Below, piece after piece: positions 28,561-40,656 of a stretch of DNA of 64,000 nucleotides (position 1 is the stretch's first letter; each line of letters begins with the position of its first letter). Under the pieces are notes generated by a model. The model made no database searches, was not told where the DNA came from, and saw only the letters and a program-made list of their open reading frames with translations. The translations under genes were made by a program, and so were the position numbers. Origin of the DNA: Zygaena filipendulae (Eukaryota; Arthropoda; Insecta; Lepidoptera; Zygaenidae). The DNA lies in assembly GCA_907165275.2 (NCBI GenBank), contig OU015674.1, positions 3,099,001 through 3,163,000 on the forward strand, read 5' to 3'.

Positions 28561-29227
28561 ATGTATAATGTAGAGACTGTTAAACTTCATCAACGGTTTC
28601 GCTCAGGAAGCAGAGAAAGTTTTAGGAGGTTTGAGAAGGAAGAACCATCTGCTAATAGTTATAACCGGGCGAGCCTGCCCCGTCTACATTGCCTCTCTAG
28701 TTAATATATATTTTCTCTGTTTTCATCACTATCACTTTTCAAAAATAATGCAGAGAGAGGAGTCTATAATTTAGAACTTGAACAAAGAAATAAATAATCT
28801 GTGGTTTAACTGAAACGTTGTGCGTCTTTTGCGTTCTGTAGCTGTAAGACATGCTGCGCGATTTTGTGTCTTATGCACTATGTAATTGGGTTGTGCACAT
28901 AAACACCTCAAGTTTTAGACGATGGCAAGGTAAACCTATCCATATGGCGTTTAGTTAGCCGGCAGTTACTAACTATATAAACACATAAAGTCAGACAGAC
29001 GGACGGGTGACCTTGGTTCGCCATACGTTGGTCGTTACCCGACTTTGTTTACTAAATACCATGCGTTTTGAGAGTTTATTACATTTGATATGATATTAAA
29101 TGTGCTTCTGTTGGTTCCTTGGCAAACGTCATGACCTTTGTTTATGCTATGGTTTTGATAAAGGTTATATTATATACAGGACATCTACGCAGTAGGTACA
29201 GTTTAGGCAAATGGTAATATCCTACTA
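28561..29227. other. Intergenic sequence
   Basis: No gene is recognised. Short CAGACAGACGGACGG motif near 28993. Confidence 0.4.
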
Positions 29228-29447
29228 TCCTACCAATATTATAAACGCGAAAGTTTCTAAGTATGTATGGATGGATGGATAGACGGATGTTTGTTACTCT
29301 TTCATGCAAAAACTACTGAATGGAATCAAATGAAACTTTAAAATAATATAGCTTATAAATCAGATTAACACATAGAGTGCTTTTTATCCCGGAATTCCCG
29401 CGGGAACTCTAAAATTAACGCTTGTGAAACCGCGGGGCACAATTAGT
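29228..29447 (+). mobile_element. Lep1 subfamily Helitron with GGAT microsatellite
   Basis: TCCTACCAATATTATAAACG, an internal ATGGATGGATGGAT run, then CCCGCGGGAACTCTAAAATT and a GCGGGGCACAATTAGT end. Its closest sister is 58690-58904. Confidence 0.8.
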
Positions 29448-30600
29448 AGGTACATATTTTCATCTTTGTGGACAAGTTTCTTATTATATATTTATCTTGC
29501 TGATAATACAAATGAGTAATCTACTAATTTCTTCTATGCAGGATATTAAATGACACAAAAGACACAATTTCAGGAGCTTGAGGGGTTCCTTTGCTAGTAT
29601 GCATACCCATTAGGTACATTATAAGCGTCATAGTAAGTAATCGAGAAGACTTAATAAATTTTTGTTTTCTTAAATGACGATATTTGTTTTATTGACCTTT
29701 AAAATTTAATTATGTCCAATAAAACATAAAAATAAATTTTAAGAATATTCCGAGTTCATAGAAATTTAATTTCTTCCTTATTAATGATTTGGATTAAAAT
29801 AACACTGAATTTATGCAAAGTGCCACAGTCCCTAAATTTAAAATGACCTAAATAAACACCATTCCAGTTGACATTTCTAACAGAACCCAGCGACTGTTGA
29901 AGAGCCAATTCATTCATTTATTTTCGTCATGTGTTGACAAAAATACTTTGACAAATTGGAGCGTGTATGTATGTTCTACCTAATGTTTATTTACGAATAT
30001 TTTAAAATTAAAACGAATCCTATGGATCTACCACGAGTTTAACAGATCGACGTAGATTATAGTAAAAAATAAACCCAAGTTTGTCATAACAGTACCTAAT
30101 GCACTTAAAAAGGAATTAGATGTTTGACACGGGAATGAGTTAAAAATTCATTGTATATTTTTATCATTTTGCTTTGGCCTTTGAAATGAACTTATACAGC
30201 TCAATTGGAGCACGCTTGATTTTCAGTTTTTGCCTGATATTTTTATTTATTAAAAAATAAAATGGATTAGAAAAATTGACGTTTTAGTATGTTATTATAT
30301 CTATTTTAAAACTAATTTTTTTAATAGATTGTATTTATTATTCAGTACCTACTTTTAAAATGATTTTATTCCATAGAAAAGGTTGATGGTACAGTGAAAT
30401 AAACATCTTGCATTCTTGCTCGCGTCATGTCGCTTTACGATTTTTTTTTTACGATTTTCACTTTCCTACCATTGATATGCTACGCAACTGAGAGGCGAGA
30501 AGCATTGGACTAACTCATGGTAGGGTGCTAGTGATTAATCAAATAAGTATGTTAATGCTAAGATAATTCAGACAAAATGCAGGCTTAAATATACAAGGGT
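29448..30600. other. AT-rich intergenic sequence
   Basis: Nothing recognisable is present. Confidence 0.45.
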
Positions 30601-30990
30601 ATCATTTAAGCTATCACCAATTTAATTAGTTTTGTGTTTCTTAAATAATAGGGTTTGTCCTCAAAATAGTAGATCTGTCACCAAAATGTAGTCACCAAAC
30701 AATGCAAAATCAGTTCCACAATAAATCACCTAAAATCCTGAGATCTAAGGTCTAGTACCGAATAAATGTTTTTGTATGTATTATAATAGGTGTGTCCTAA
30801 TAAGTATTTAAGCAAACTAATTTAAAGAGATCACCAATAAATCATATTATGTTACTAGAAAATTGCATTAAGTTCAAATAAAAAATTAGGGTTGTCATCA
30901 TCGTTTCAACCAAAAGATTCTGCTACTTAACTAGACTCCCAAGGTTCTAAATTTCCACTGGTAGTATAAATTATTTAAATAAAATTTTTA

Positions 30991-31188
30991 GCAGAGTAGT
31001 AAATAAAACAATTAAAGTCAAAATAATCAATATTTATTGTTTAAAATAATTACCACTGAACAATCAGCGCTGGTTTAAAATAGCTGGCTTATGGCTAGCA
31101 GAATAGTAGATAAAACACTTAATTAAAGTTAAAATAATCAATATTTATTCTTAAAAAACAATAATCACTGAATAATCAGCGCTGGTTT
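30991..31188. repeat. ~90-bp tandem duplication
   Basis: 30991-31076 and 31098-31188 are about 85-90% alike by eye. Shared text includes AAAATAATCAATATTTATT and AATCAGCGCTGGTTT. The second copy overlaps the 3' end of the SWIM frame. Confidence 0.75.
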
Positions 31189-31436
31189 GGATTTCGAAGG
31201 GCGCCCCCTTTTTCTTTTCTGGCCGATAAGCACATTTTTTGCTTTTGGTGGGGGGTTGGCCAGCTTTAAGCGTATGGCTAATCCGATAGTATGTTTGCAC
31301 ATATATTTCTTGTAAAACGCAGGGCAGTTGCATTTCCCATGCATCCAATCAATATTGTGCGGTAGATCCACTCTCCATTTGCTGAACCATTGGACTTTGT
31401 ATTCATCAAAATCAGTCCATGTATTTTCAATTTGTC
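31165..31436 (-). pseudogene. SWIM zinc-finger tail of a MULE transposase
   Basis: On the minus strand the frame reads ENTWTDFDEYKVQWFSKW, then HGKCNCPAFYKKYMCKH, then GQKRKRGRPSKSKPAL and a stop. CxCx(n)CxH with the preceding W and following IGLA is the SWIM signature found at the C-terminus of MULE transposases. The RGRPSK segment is AT-hook-like. No catalytic DDE domain is present. Confidence 0.7.
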
Positions 31437-31995
31437 TCCGCCCCTTTGATCATTTTTTCATTAAAATTATAAATTGATGTATTAAATTCGTAACGAATAC
31501 TATTAATTTAATATCTGAACGAAATAAAATGTTACTACTGTATTGGTGACAAAATATCAAATAAAAAGGAGTCGCAGTCAGGGATCGATAATCGATTTAT
31601 TTGGTGACAGATCTACCATTCTGAGCACAGAGCTATTATTTAAGTAACAAAACTGTTATTATAAGAACGAAGTTTATATTCATGTAATGCAATATAATTT
31701 TATTTGTTATCGATCTCTTATTTTACACATATAATAACATTAATTTGATAATTCATACCTGGGAACAATTTTTGTTTATCTGAGAACGAAAATATTTCGT
31801 GGCGATAGATCTATTTATTAGGTGATACAACTTGATGACAAATATAAATTTTGGTGATAGAAAATATAGTCCCCAATATACAATAGCTGTGCTCGGCATT
31901 GCAATGTAATTTTATCGACAGAATCCTTCCCCAGCTCAGGCTCTACAATCTATTTTGTTTGACGCGAACGCAATGAACGCGATATAGAAGCGTAA

Positions 31996-32142
31996 GGCCA
32001 TTTGCACATTATAAGAAATTTTCTTGTGTCTTACATGCATCCGATAAAAATTACTATTCGCGTGTCATCCGACATTTCTTGTAATATTATGTACGGTCCC
32101 ATATAATAGTCCGAGAAAATTCCTTATAATATGTAAAAGGCC
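31996..32142. mobile_element. Harbinger-like MITE, TAA duplication, copy 2
   Basis: GGCCATTTGCACATTATAAG on the left pairs with ATAATATGTAAAAGGCC on the right. TAA flanks both sides (31993-31995, 32143-32145). It is the same family as 21186-21338. Confidence 0.82.
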
Positions 32143-32591
32143 TAAAGGACACACGTCAATTTTTATGGTGGAAGATGAGAAAAAATTTAAATGATATAAA
32201 AAGTCACATCAAAATTCGCTGCTTGGTTTAAATTAACTAAGCGGACACACAGACAGACATGCGTTTGTGTATTTTATACTATTTAAGAAGAATTGTAGAG
32301 TATGAACGTGCAGGATCAACCGTATTGGAGACACCTTTTAAAAGCTTCCAGAAATATAAACGGTCTATTGAAAATTATACAATACTTTCTAGGTAGTTAT
32401 CAAGGCACGAGATCAAAGTACATACCACTTATACCTAAATGTTAAACATATAATATTTTCCCGAAAAGGATATTAAAGATATTATCTTGAAATCTATACC
32501 TTTCGCAGTGGAGAACGTTGGATACATTGTTTTAATTTAAAAGGTAAACTTGAGCACATTAAAAATATAGAGAGGGTATTTCTGAAGTGAA

Positions 32592-32919
32592 AATGGGCAT
32601 GTTGACTAATTTTTTTTTCTTTTGGTCCGCCTTGTAGATTAATAAAAAATATTGGACACGTATTTTTTTTTTACGTAATCAAAAAATTACGGCGATATAT
32701 TGAGTTGAAATTTCGCGTGACGTCACTATTCTGACAGTTTGCATGGCGGTTTTAGCGGTTAGTGACGTCACGACCCCTCACCCTAAACTTTATTGCGCTT
32801 TATCTCTGTATATTTTAATTTATTTGAAAAGGCAAAAAATACGTGTCTATTGTTTTTTTATTTTCTAACTGACGGACTAATTAGAATTTTGATTTTCAAA
32901 AGTAGTCCACATCCCCATT
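32592..32919 (+). mobile_element. MITE family 1 (CRE-palindrome MITE), copy D
   Basis: It is intact: AATGGGCATGTTGACTAATT to AGTAGTCCACATCCCCATT, with two TGACGTCA sites (near 32719 and 32763). The segment ACCCTAAACTTTATTGCGC is kept as in copy B. Confidence 0.85.
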
Positions 32920-33684
32920 CACTTGGTTACGGTTTCCGTTATCCATTCCGTTATGCCGTTACATACTTAGATTTTGTGTGTTTTTTCCATTACATTAATT
33001 CGTTTGGTTGTAATTGAGTGGATTTTTTTTATAAATTTAGAATTTTCATGAGTTTTCATTACGATAATTTGATTGTTGATATAATATTAATAAAATACGT
33101 TTTGCTTGTGTTTAAGTTTATCCAAGTCTCTATGCGTCTATAAATTTAACTATAATTATAAATAAAGACAAAAAAATTGGCGTTTCAGCTATTATCCTAA
33201 TGTTTTAGGTACATTTTGATATATCCTTTATTGTATAGAATATCTTTGGATATAGCCTATAGGTATATTTGACTCGACACCATCTTTCGTCTAACGTAGT
33301 AGATATAGCGAAAACAATTTGTTAAATGCATGCAAATTCAACGGAAACTTAAAGTACTAAAATAGATCTCAAAACCTATAAAACTAGATCAAAGAGATTC
33401 TATACGGTAATTACCTTATACGAGAAGCGTTACGTTAACTTTTATACGAGCCTTATTTTTAAATTTTAAAGTTTATTTCTATCATACTTACGTTGGAACT
33501 GATACGTACTTTATATGCAGGGAGGTGTTTGTCTGTATTGCTAAGTATATTGTAATTAAAATCTTAACGTCTACAGTATAAGTATATGTATTGCGTGTGG
33601 GGTGGTTATTTCAGTTCGTCTATTCTAGTGTTGTAGGAAATAGAAATGGATACCGATCGACCGACGACTTCTCGCTAACGATAT
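32920..33684. other. AT-rich intergenic sequence
   Basis: Nothing recognisable is present. Confidence 0.45.
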
Positions 33685-33942
33685 TGCCCCCTTAGCCAAG
33701 TTGATAATCTACAGTCTTTAACGCACAGAAAAAGAACGGAGTCGTTATGTCACGTCACACATGGTCATGCAAAACTGGACTTTTGCTAAGCTAATCGAAA
33801 ATGAAGTTTAGTCATAACGCGAAGTAGTTGTTCTGCGTATTAGGTATACCCGGCGTAAAGGACCGCGTGCGTGACAGGACGATTCATCCCTTGGTTTTCT
33901 ATGCGCTAACGATTGTAGAATTTCAACTTGACTAAGGAGGCA
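33685..33942. mobile_element. TIR element with TGCCCCCTTAG ends
   Basis: TGCCCCCTTAGCCAAGTTGA on the left and TCAACTTGACTAAGGAGGCA on the right are inverted over about 29 bp. No frame or clear target duplication is seen. Confidence 0.68.
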
Positions 33943-34131
33943 GTTCTTCGTAGGTATGTATATGGATTTTATCGTGTTTAGGGATCAAGAATCATAAACT
34001 TACAGAGTACATAACAAAGTAAGTAGTAAGTGGGGAAAAATCTTTTGATAGGTTTTGAAATCACACATTAATAATATGTTGCCTACTTAAATTTTCGCTG
34101 CTAAAAACTGAAGTGAAGAATAATGAAGTAA

Positions 34132-34509
34132 TCCTACTAATATTATAAACGTTAAAGTGTGGATGATTGGGTGTTTGTTACTAAATCACGCAAAAACGGC
34201 TGAACGGATTTGGATGAAATTTGGCATGCACGTTGTCAGGGATACAGAGAAGGACATAGGACACTTTTATCCTGAAATTCCCGCAGGAACTCCGAAATTA
34301 CCGCGGGTGAAACCGCGGGGCACAGCTCGTATTATTATAAATGTGAAGGTGAGTTTGTTTGTTGTCACGCCTTAACTACTCTACCGATCATCATAAAATT
34401 TTGCGTTCACGTTGTCAGGAGTACGGAAAAAGAGGCACACAAAACTTTTTATCCCGGCTTTCCCACGGGAACTCCGAAATTAACGCGTGTGAAATCACGT
34501 AGAATATAG
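34132..34509 (+). mobile_element. Two Lep1-type Helitrons head to tail
   Basis: The first copy (34132-34330) has the full hairpin CCGCGGGTGAAACCGCGGGG and an altered CAGCTCGT end. The second (34331-34509) begins at once with ATTATTATAAATGTGAAGG and ends in worn AGAATATAGTA. Confidence 0.78.
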
Positions 34510-34872
34510 TAAGTTACGTATATAGGCTATGTGGCTCGTAGCTCGCTTTACCTTGGTACATCTGGGATATACCTATTTCTTACTCAAATCTAAAAATTGA
34601 ATAAACAAATCATAATTTTACTCGGTTTTTTTTCCATCACGCATATCTGGCGAGATCATGGAGTAAGTGTTGATTATTTATTTATTAATTTAATATTATG
34701 TATAGAATGAGGTTCAGTGATATATAGATACGATACGCTCGTTCAAACGTTAACATATTCTTCTTAAAAGTTGCTTTGTAAGATCTGGGTTTCAAACCCC
34801 CAAAACGTGGAAGAACAAAGTTGGTACTTTTCTGTTTGCAAGTCAATAGTTTCAACATTAATTTATTACATG

Positions 34873-35015
34873 CTAGAATTCCGGGGCAAAAAGTACCCCA
34901 TGAACCCCTGATAATGTGTACTTATGCAAAATTTCATGATGATCGATTGAGCCGTTAAGGCGTGAAAGCGTAACAGACAGACAGACAAACAGACATTTAT
35001 AATATTACTAGGGAT
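34873..35015 (-). mobile_element. Lep1-type Helitron lacking its 3' hairpin
   Basis: The body from AATTCCGGGGCAAAAAGTAC to AATATTACTAGGGAT is present. The GGTTTCACCC hairpin half is deleted. Confidence 0.72.
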
Positions 35016-35111
35016 TTATGGAATGAAGTATTCTTCTGTTACTCGGTGTTATAAATGATTCCATTCTGTTCTTTAATCAATTAAAAAATAACGCGGAAAA
35101 ATGACGTCACT

Positions 35112-35253
35112 ATAATTTTGACTTTCGAATCGATCGCACCATTTTAATATAATATTATGTATAGTTAATATTTTTTCTTTTTATTAGCCCGTGTGTAAAT
35201 TATTTATAATACAATATTTGGCGCATACCCCGCCCGTAGCAGAAAATTCGAAT
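35112..35253. mobile_element. MITE family 2, left half
   Basis: It matches the interior-left of the 8124 and 48233 copies (CGATCGCACCATTTTAATAT, AAATTATTTATAATACAATA, GCGCATACCCCGCCCG) and stops at ATTCGAAT. The right half resumes at 37657. Confidence 0.7.
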
Positions 35254-35762
35254 CCCATCAAAAACATAAATGTGAAAGTGGAAGTCAAGTTCAGTATTAA
35301 GCTTAAGCTTAGTTGTCGACTTTACCGACAAAAGAATTGATATCTAAATAGGTGTCAAGTTCTGTAGATAATCCTGAAATATATTCAAAGGAGCATACAA
35401 CTCGACTAGTTTTCACACACAAGTTATCTTATATTTGGCTACAAACTATAGTATAAATATTTTTGATATTGCTTTGTTTTTACCAGCAAACGAAATATTA
35501 AAGGGGTAATATCTATTGACCTTACAGTATAAAAACAGTAACTTGCTCATAATAATATAAAGAAGATACATAATTTGACTAGTTAAACATAACTTGAATG
35601 TGAAAACTAGTCAAGTTGTATGCTCCTTTGAATAAATTTCAGGATTATCTACAGAACTTGACACCTATTTAGATATCAATTCTTTTGTCGGTAAAGTCGA
35701 CAACTAAGCTTAAGCTTAATACTGAACTTGACTTCCACTTTCACATTTATGTTTTTGATGGG
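35254..35762. repeat. Near-perfect 165-bp inverted repeat
   Basis: The left arm 35254 to about 35422 and right arm about 35594-35762 differ at only about two positions until the inner 15 bp. Landmarks are CCCATCAAAAACATAAATGT, GCTTAAGCTTAGTTGTCGAC and CAAAGGAGCATACAACT. The loop is about 170 bp and AT-rich. Confidence 0.92.
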
Positions 35763-36178
35763 ATATCACTGCTTTTTGTACAGAAACTATTAGTAGGTAC
35801 TTATTCATAATAAAATTAATACCAAATGGTTTTTGTTCTACTGTATTTCCCTATTTGAGAGTTCATGATTAGTATTGACATGTATAATATGTGAAATAAT
35901 TTTTGAGTTATGAGGGGGTCAAAAGTGGTTCCAAATGAACGTCTAAGGTGCATATTGAGGACTTCAACTTCCTAGAAGAATCGCAGTTATTGAAGCATCT
36001 TCAATAAATTTGCATATGTCGGCTATTTATGACGTGTGCAGGCGCGGTCACAGCCTGAAAGTTTGAAGGGGGCTTTAATAACAAAATTGTTTATTTATTT
36101 ATTTATTGGCACGCCAACAGCAATTGGCAATTGTCAAGTAAATTAGACTTTATTGCACAATACACAATTTTACTACAG

Positions 36179-36380
36179 ACTAACGGTTGCCCGCGGTTTT
36201 ACCCACGCTAATTTTGGAGTTTCCGTAGTAATTCCCGGATAAAAACCCCTATCCTACCCTACCCTATGTCACTCAGGACTACCGCAGCTAATATGTGAAA
36301 GAATTTCTGAAATCAGTCTAGTAGTTTTTGAGTTTACTCGTTATAAATAGACAAAAATACAAATCTTTCCTCTTTAGGTA
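36179..36380 (-). mobile_element. Fourth-family Helitron
   Basis: ACTAACGGTTGCCCGCGG start, TCACTCAGGACTACCGCAGC and AGTAGTTTTTGAGTTTACTC body. It is preceded by a LINE-like tail of TTTA repeats (36090-36178). Confidence 0.65.
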
Positions 36381-37656
36381 TAATCATCCGTTGACACTCT
36401 TTACAAATGAACTGTTTCAAGTACTTTCACACAAGACAGCCGGCTTGTACATACACGTGTTGAACGTGTGTGCGTATCGTGAGGTTGACAAGTTGGTATA
36501 ATATTAGTATAGACACGTATGATTGGGGGGAGGGGTCATGTCCCCTCTGTGACCCCCTCCCCCTCCCCTCCCGCTTCGGAACGCGCCTTTATGTATGTCT
36601 CTATATTGGAATCAAAATCATCTATGCAGTACCTGTTATACGTCGCCTTAGTAAGCGGACGAAAGAGCATCCCAAGCAGAAGAAGAAGAAGAAGCATCCC
36701 AAGCCTTCATGGCTGACCTTAGATGAGTGGATAACTGTGAGTCTGTGACATGCCCTCTACTGGGAGACATATTTTCGACAACGCCTTTTGATCATTACGA
36801 GATTTCTTCTCAGCAGATATGTCGTCACCTTTATGATATCCGACGATAATGTACATACGGAGTTTAAATTTCCATACCGAACCGTCTCTATCCACAAGTG
36901 GTTTTATACTTGAAAAATAATTATTCATCTTTTTTACATACAGAACTTTCTATGTCAAATGTCAATAATATGTAATGGATGTTTCCGTAAACTGATGAAA
37001 ATATTCACAGATATTCATTAAATATATTCTACGTAAAACAAACTCTGATTCACTTTTAACTTGAGAATAACTAGTTTTATAGGTATAAACCAGTGAAAAT
37101 AGGAAAATTCGCGCTGACAACGATGTATTTGACTCAGTTTAATTGAGTGACGTAAAATACATCATTTAAGAATATTTCGAAATTCTGATTAGCCAGTTGC
37201 ATACTACAATACTTAACTTTGTTATATTACCTTCTTGATAGGAAAAATCTAAAAACTTAAATTATTGATAATTATCATTTTTTTTTAAGTTTTTCCAGTT
37301 TTCAGATTTTTCCCTTTGTATACGCCTAAAAGCCTACCTTGATGCCAAATATCAAGTTCCTAAGTCATCTGGAAGTGCGTTATAATTTTGGTCTATAGGT
37401 CAGTCAGTGATAAAAATCACGATTTTTGGACGTTAATATCTAAATACCCGTTGGAGCTGTGCTTATGAAATTTGGAGCACATATTTATCTTGCGAGTCTT
37501 AATACATGAGCCAAATTAGACATGTTTATGTAAAATAGTTTTGGAATTATGAGCGGGTGAAAAGTGGCTCCAAATGGTTCGTGTAATATTACACACGGTG
37601 CTGCACGTCAGTTCGTCTGCTTGAACTTGACTTGACACGCTGGCCGCGTGTCTAGA

Positions 37657-37827
37657 TCGGTCATTGACACGTAGGTGGAGGCTTAGCGCTTAAAATTTCG
37701 TAGATAGGTCACCTCCAAACTAACGTTGAATAACTTTTGAAGTATTAGTTTTTTCGCCATAATTTATATTTTAATCATGTTATTGTTTATTTTTTTTAAA
37801 TGGGGTGTGTTGAGTTAACACGTTGTA
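37657..37827. mobile_element. MITE family 2, right half
   Basis: CGGTCATTGACACGTAGG, TTTCGTAGATAGGTCACCTC and TTAACACGTTGTA match the right half of the full copies. It complements 35112-35253. Confidence 0.78.
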
Positions 37828-39285
37828 TAATTATTTAAAATTAAAGTTTTAATATTAAACTTACCTATAATAATAATTATGGATAGGAATGTTCGGACAT
37901 TGGATAAGTACACCTGCCTACATCTTTAAAAGTATTATTTCATAATAGCTAAATTATTACTATAACTAGTTGTGAATTTTGTGTGTTGTTTACAATTACG
38001 TTCCATCTAGACATATACAAGTAGGTGTGTATTATTAAATCACAGATTTTCCCTTGATATAATATGTATAGGTGCCTATCCGAGGCGGATAAAAATAAAC
38101 ATTTAGCACTAAACCAGAATTTATGACGAGGATGAAGGGAATAAAATGGAATAGCGAAATAGTTTCGTTGATTGTTATTAACGGTGCGTGCGAGTCGGGA
38201 AATCTGTTGGAAGCGATCAAAAGCTCTAATGAACGGTTTACGAGCAGCCATTTTGTGGCAGAATTGAAACACTTATGAGTTTTAGTTGTTCATTGAACGG
38301 CATTTTAAGGATCTCCTTGTTCTATGAATGATTTGGTGATTTATTAATGATTAATGTACCTATACGAGTACTTGAGAGGAAATACGGACTGTGTTTGTTA
38401 ATTACTCAAACGTATTGCTCACTTTTCTCTCTATGCATGGGTAATAAATAAAAAATGAATATATTTTTTCATTCAATTTATCACTGCCGAATTTTGTTTT
38501 TTACTATTTTATAATTAAAAGAACAATACGCACGATACGATACGATACGTACCTTTTAAGATTACTAAAATTGTCGATCTAATCCAACGAACATACGCCG
38601 CCGTCGTCAATAAAAGAGAAACATGCAGACAGCCTAAGTGTTTCTATTAAATTAAAAACAAAATTAATATTATAATTGGTTCAGTTTTGGAGAAGAAAAC
38701 AGGGAAAGATATAAGATGATATTATCTATTTTACATAATATAGTTCAAGCTGCAAAGTTTGCGAGGCTGCGGTTTTTTTAACAGTTTCGACAGGCTCGTA
38801 GAGTTTTCTCGACGATCTTTCATTTTAGTTTCTCCGCATTGACTTATACCCATCTAATTTCGAGACACCCGCGGGAACCCATACAGAGTAAATACGCGCG
38901 CATTCGAATGCAACGTTAAAATTTCATAGCAATCGGTAATAACTGTCGGAGTTTGAAGATTTTGAACAAACGTTCATTTACAATTTTAATAATATAGATC
39001 CGTCCACAAATAAAAATAGAGCGGTTGATCAATCGTACATTGATCATTATCTATAAAAAATTTATATGTAGAGCCAATAAAATAATATGCGAGTGCTTTC
39101 ATTGAGAAATCGACACAAATAGTTCACTTAAAGAGTTATATAATCGGCAGTAGAATAATGAGTCTTTCATTATGATTTTATCAAAGTAAGTTTTACAAGG
39201 TTATTTTTAGTATACTTTTACACTAGAGCCGACAAACCTCAGCGTTAGGTAGGTACTTTATTAGATTTTTTTATGAAAACATTAT
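37828..39285. other. AT-rich intergenic sequence
   Basis: A GATAC microsatellite lies near 38530-38550 and a worn Helitron-like patch (CACCCGCGGGAACCC) near 38850-39000. Open frames at 37949-38272 have no family resemblance. Confidence 0.4.
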
Positions 39286-40166
39286 CCCACCAAAAACATT
39301 TTCATGTAAAATAATGCCAAAACGAGTCCATATGACGGGCACTGCCAAAAATTTATCAGATCTCATGTAGAGCCAAGCTTATAACTCTACACACCCTAAC
39401 TCTACAAGGCCTAATATCACAAACTCTACACCTTAGTCAGAACAGGTGGCTTGGCCATTTCACTCTATTCACATGAGCGTAAGGTGAAAAATTTATCCAC
39501 TGTTAATTACTTTTCTATTATACAAAGGTTCTTGCAGTAACGAAACGGCCAAGCCATATATTCTGACTAAGGTGTAGAGTTTGTGAAGTTAGGCCTTGTA
39601 GAGTTAGGGTGTGTAGAGTTATACGCTTGGCTCTACATGAAATCTGATAACTTTTTGACAGTGCCCGTCATATGGACTCGTTTTGGCATTATTTTACATA
39701 AAAATGTTTTTGGTGGGATTTCATTTCTTTTCGTAAGTCAAAATCTCGAAATTCTCATACAAAATTTCCATCCCCTAGTTTAACGGGTTGGGGGATAAAA
39801 TTTACAAGTCTTATAATTTTTTTGTTGTTTGTGTACTAATACTAGCTTACATGCCAAAGTTCAGCTTTCTAGGACATTAGGAAAAGAATTTTGATGATCA
39901 TCAGTGAGTCAGTGACGAAATCAGGGATTTTTAGATATCAATAAAATCTAAAATATAAGAGCTATGCAATTAAAACTTTATATGTTTGATAAGTCTGCTA
40001 TTGACAACATATCCCGAGAATTTAGTTTATCTGGTATAATTCAAACCCAAGTTATAAGGGTTCAAAAAAAACGACGAAACGCTTTGAGAAAAGATATATA
40101 TAGGTATTAGGTAGTGCACCCGCTTCGCTTGACTCGTCTTGGCGGGGGCACTACCGTGCCCCCAGA
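39285..40166 (+). mobile_element. Hairpin-headed composite element 2
   Basis: It begins TCCCACCAAAAACAT with an inverted-repeat block (39286-39717). The tail aligns colinearly with element 1 (TGCCAAA..TTC.., GTCAGTGA..AAATCA..GATTTTT). It ends at the perfect hairpin GGGGGCAC-TACC-GTGCCCCC followed by AGAT. It is about 880 bp without nested insertions. Confidence 0.55.
39286..39717. repeat. ~175-bp inverted repeat
   Basis: The left arm (CCCACCAAAAACATTTTCAT.. GGTGGCTTGGCC) and right arm (GGCCAAGCCATATATTCTGA.. ATGTTTTTGGTGGG) differ at roughly eight positions. The loop is about 85 bp. Confidence 0.9.
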
Positions 40167-40339
40167 TTAAAAAAAATTAACACTTACAAAGGTTTTAGCA
40201 GTTTCGTTGGGTCGTTCCACGAAATTGAACAAGATTATGGCTACCAAAGGGAAATTTTTGATTAAAACCAAACCGACGTTACGTTGGTACTTACTTTCGC
40301 TCACTCCAGTAATATAATGGCGACTTCCAAGTACTTATT

Positions 40340-40656
40340 ACTATCTGTTCCCCACGGTTTCACTCGCGTTAGTTCCGGAGATTCCGCGGGTATTCCGAGA
40401 TAAAAGTACATACTGCTCTATATTTGACAACGTGTAGGTGGGATGCAAAATTTAATGTCATTTCTTCCGGCGCGTTAATTACGGAGTCCCTGGGAAGTCC
40501 GGTATATAAAGTAGCCTACGAGTATGTCTGTACCCCTGACAACGTGTGTGCAATAGTTCATGGTGATTGACTGAGCCGTTTAGCGATGAAAGCGTAACAA
40601 GCAAACAAACAAATAAACGAAGATACCAACTCACTTTCGCGTTAATAAATTAGTAA
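40340..40656 (-). mobile_element. Dimeric Lep1 Helitron, copy 1
   Basis: One Lep1 unit is truncated at AAATTTAATGT and fused to a second unit restarting TTTCTTCCGGCGCGTTAATT. Only the second has the 5' end. The same junction occurs at 55218-55513. Confidence 0.75.

Larger units (their letters stand above)
30625..31660 (-). mobile_element. MULE (Mutator-like) relic flanked by inverted repeats
   Basis: Inverted flanks: GTTTCTTAAATAATAG.. TAGATCTGTCACC (30635-30686) is mirrored by GGTGACAGATCTACCATTCT.. CTATTATTTAAGTAAC (31599-31645). They enclose the transposase tail fragment below and a 90-bp tandem duplication. Long terminal repeats and a SWIM-domain C-terminus fit a shrunken MULE. Confidence 0.6.
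35253..37654 (+). mobile_element. Hairpin-headed composite element 1 inserted in MITE family 2
   Basis: It begins TCCCATCAAAAACAT with a 509-bp hairpin (35254-35762) and continues through a tail colinear with element 2. It ends at the perfect hairpin GACACGC-TGGCC-GCGTGTC followed by TAGAT. The two halves of a MITE abut exactly outside it. A LINE tail and a fourth-family Helitron are nested inside. No transposase is present. The architecture (TC start, 3' GC hairpin, A/T target) is Helitron/Helentron-like. Confidence 0.55.
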
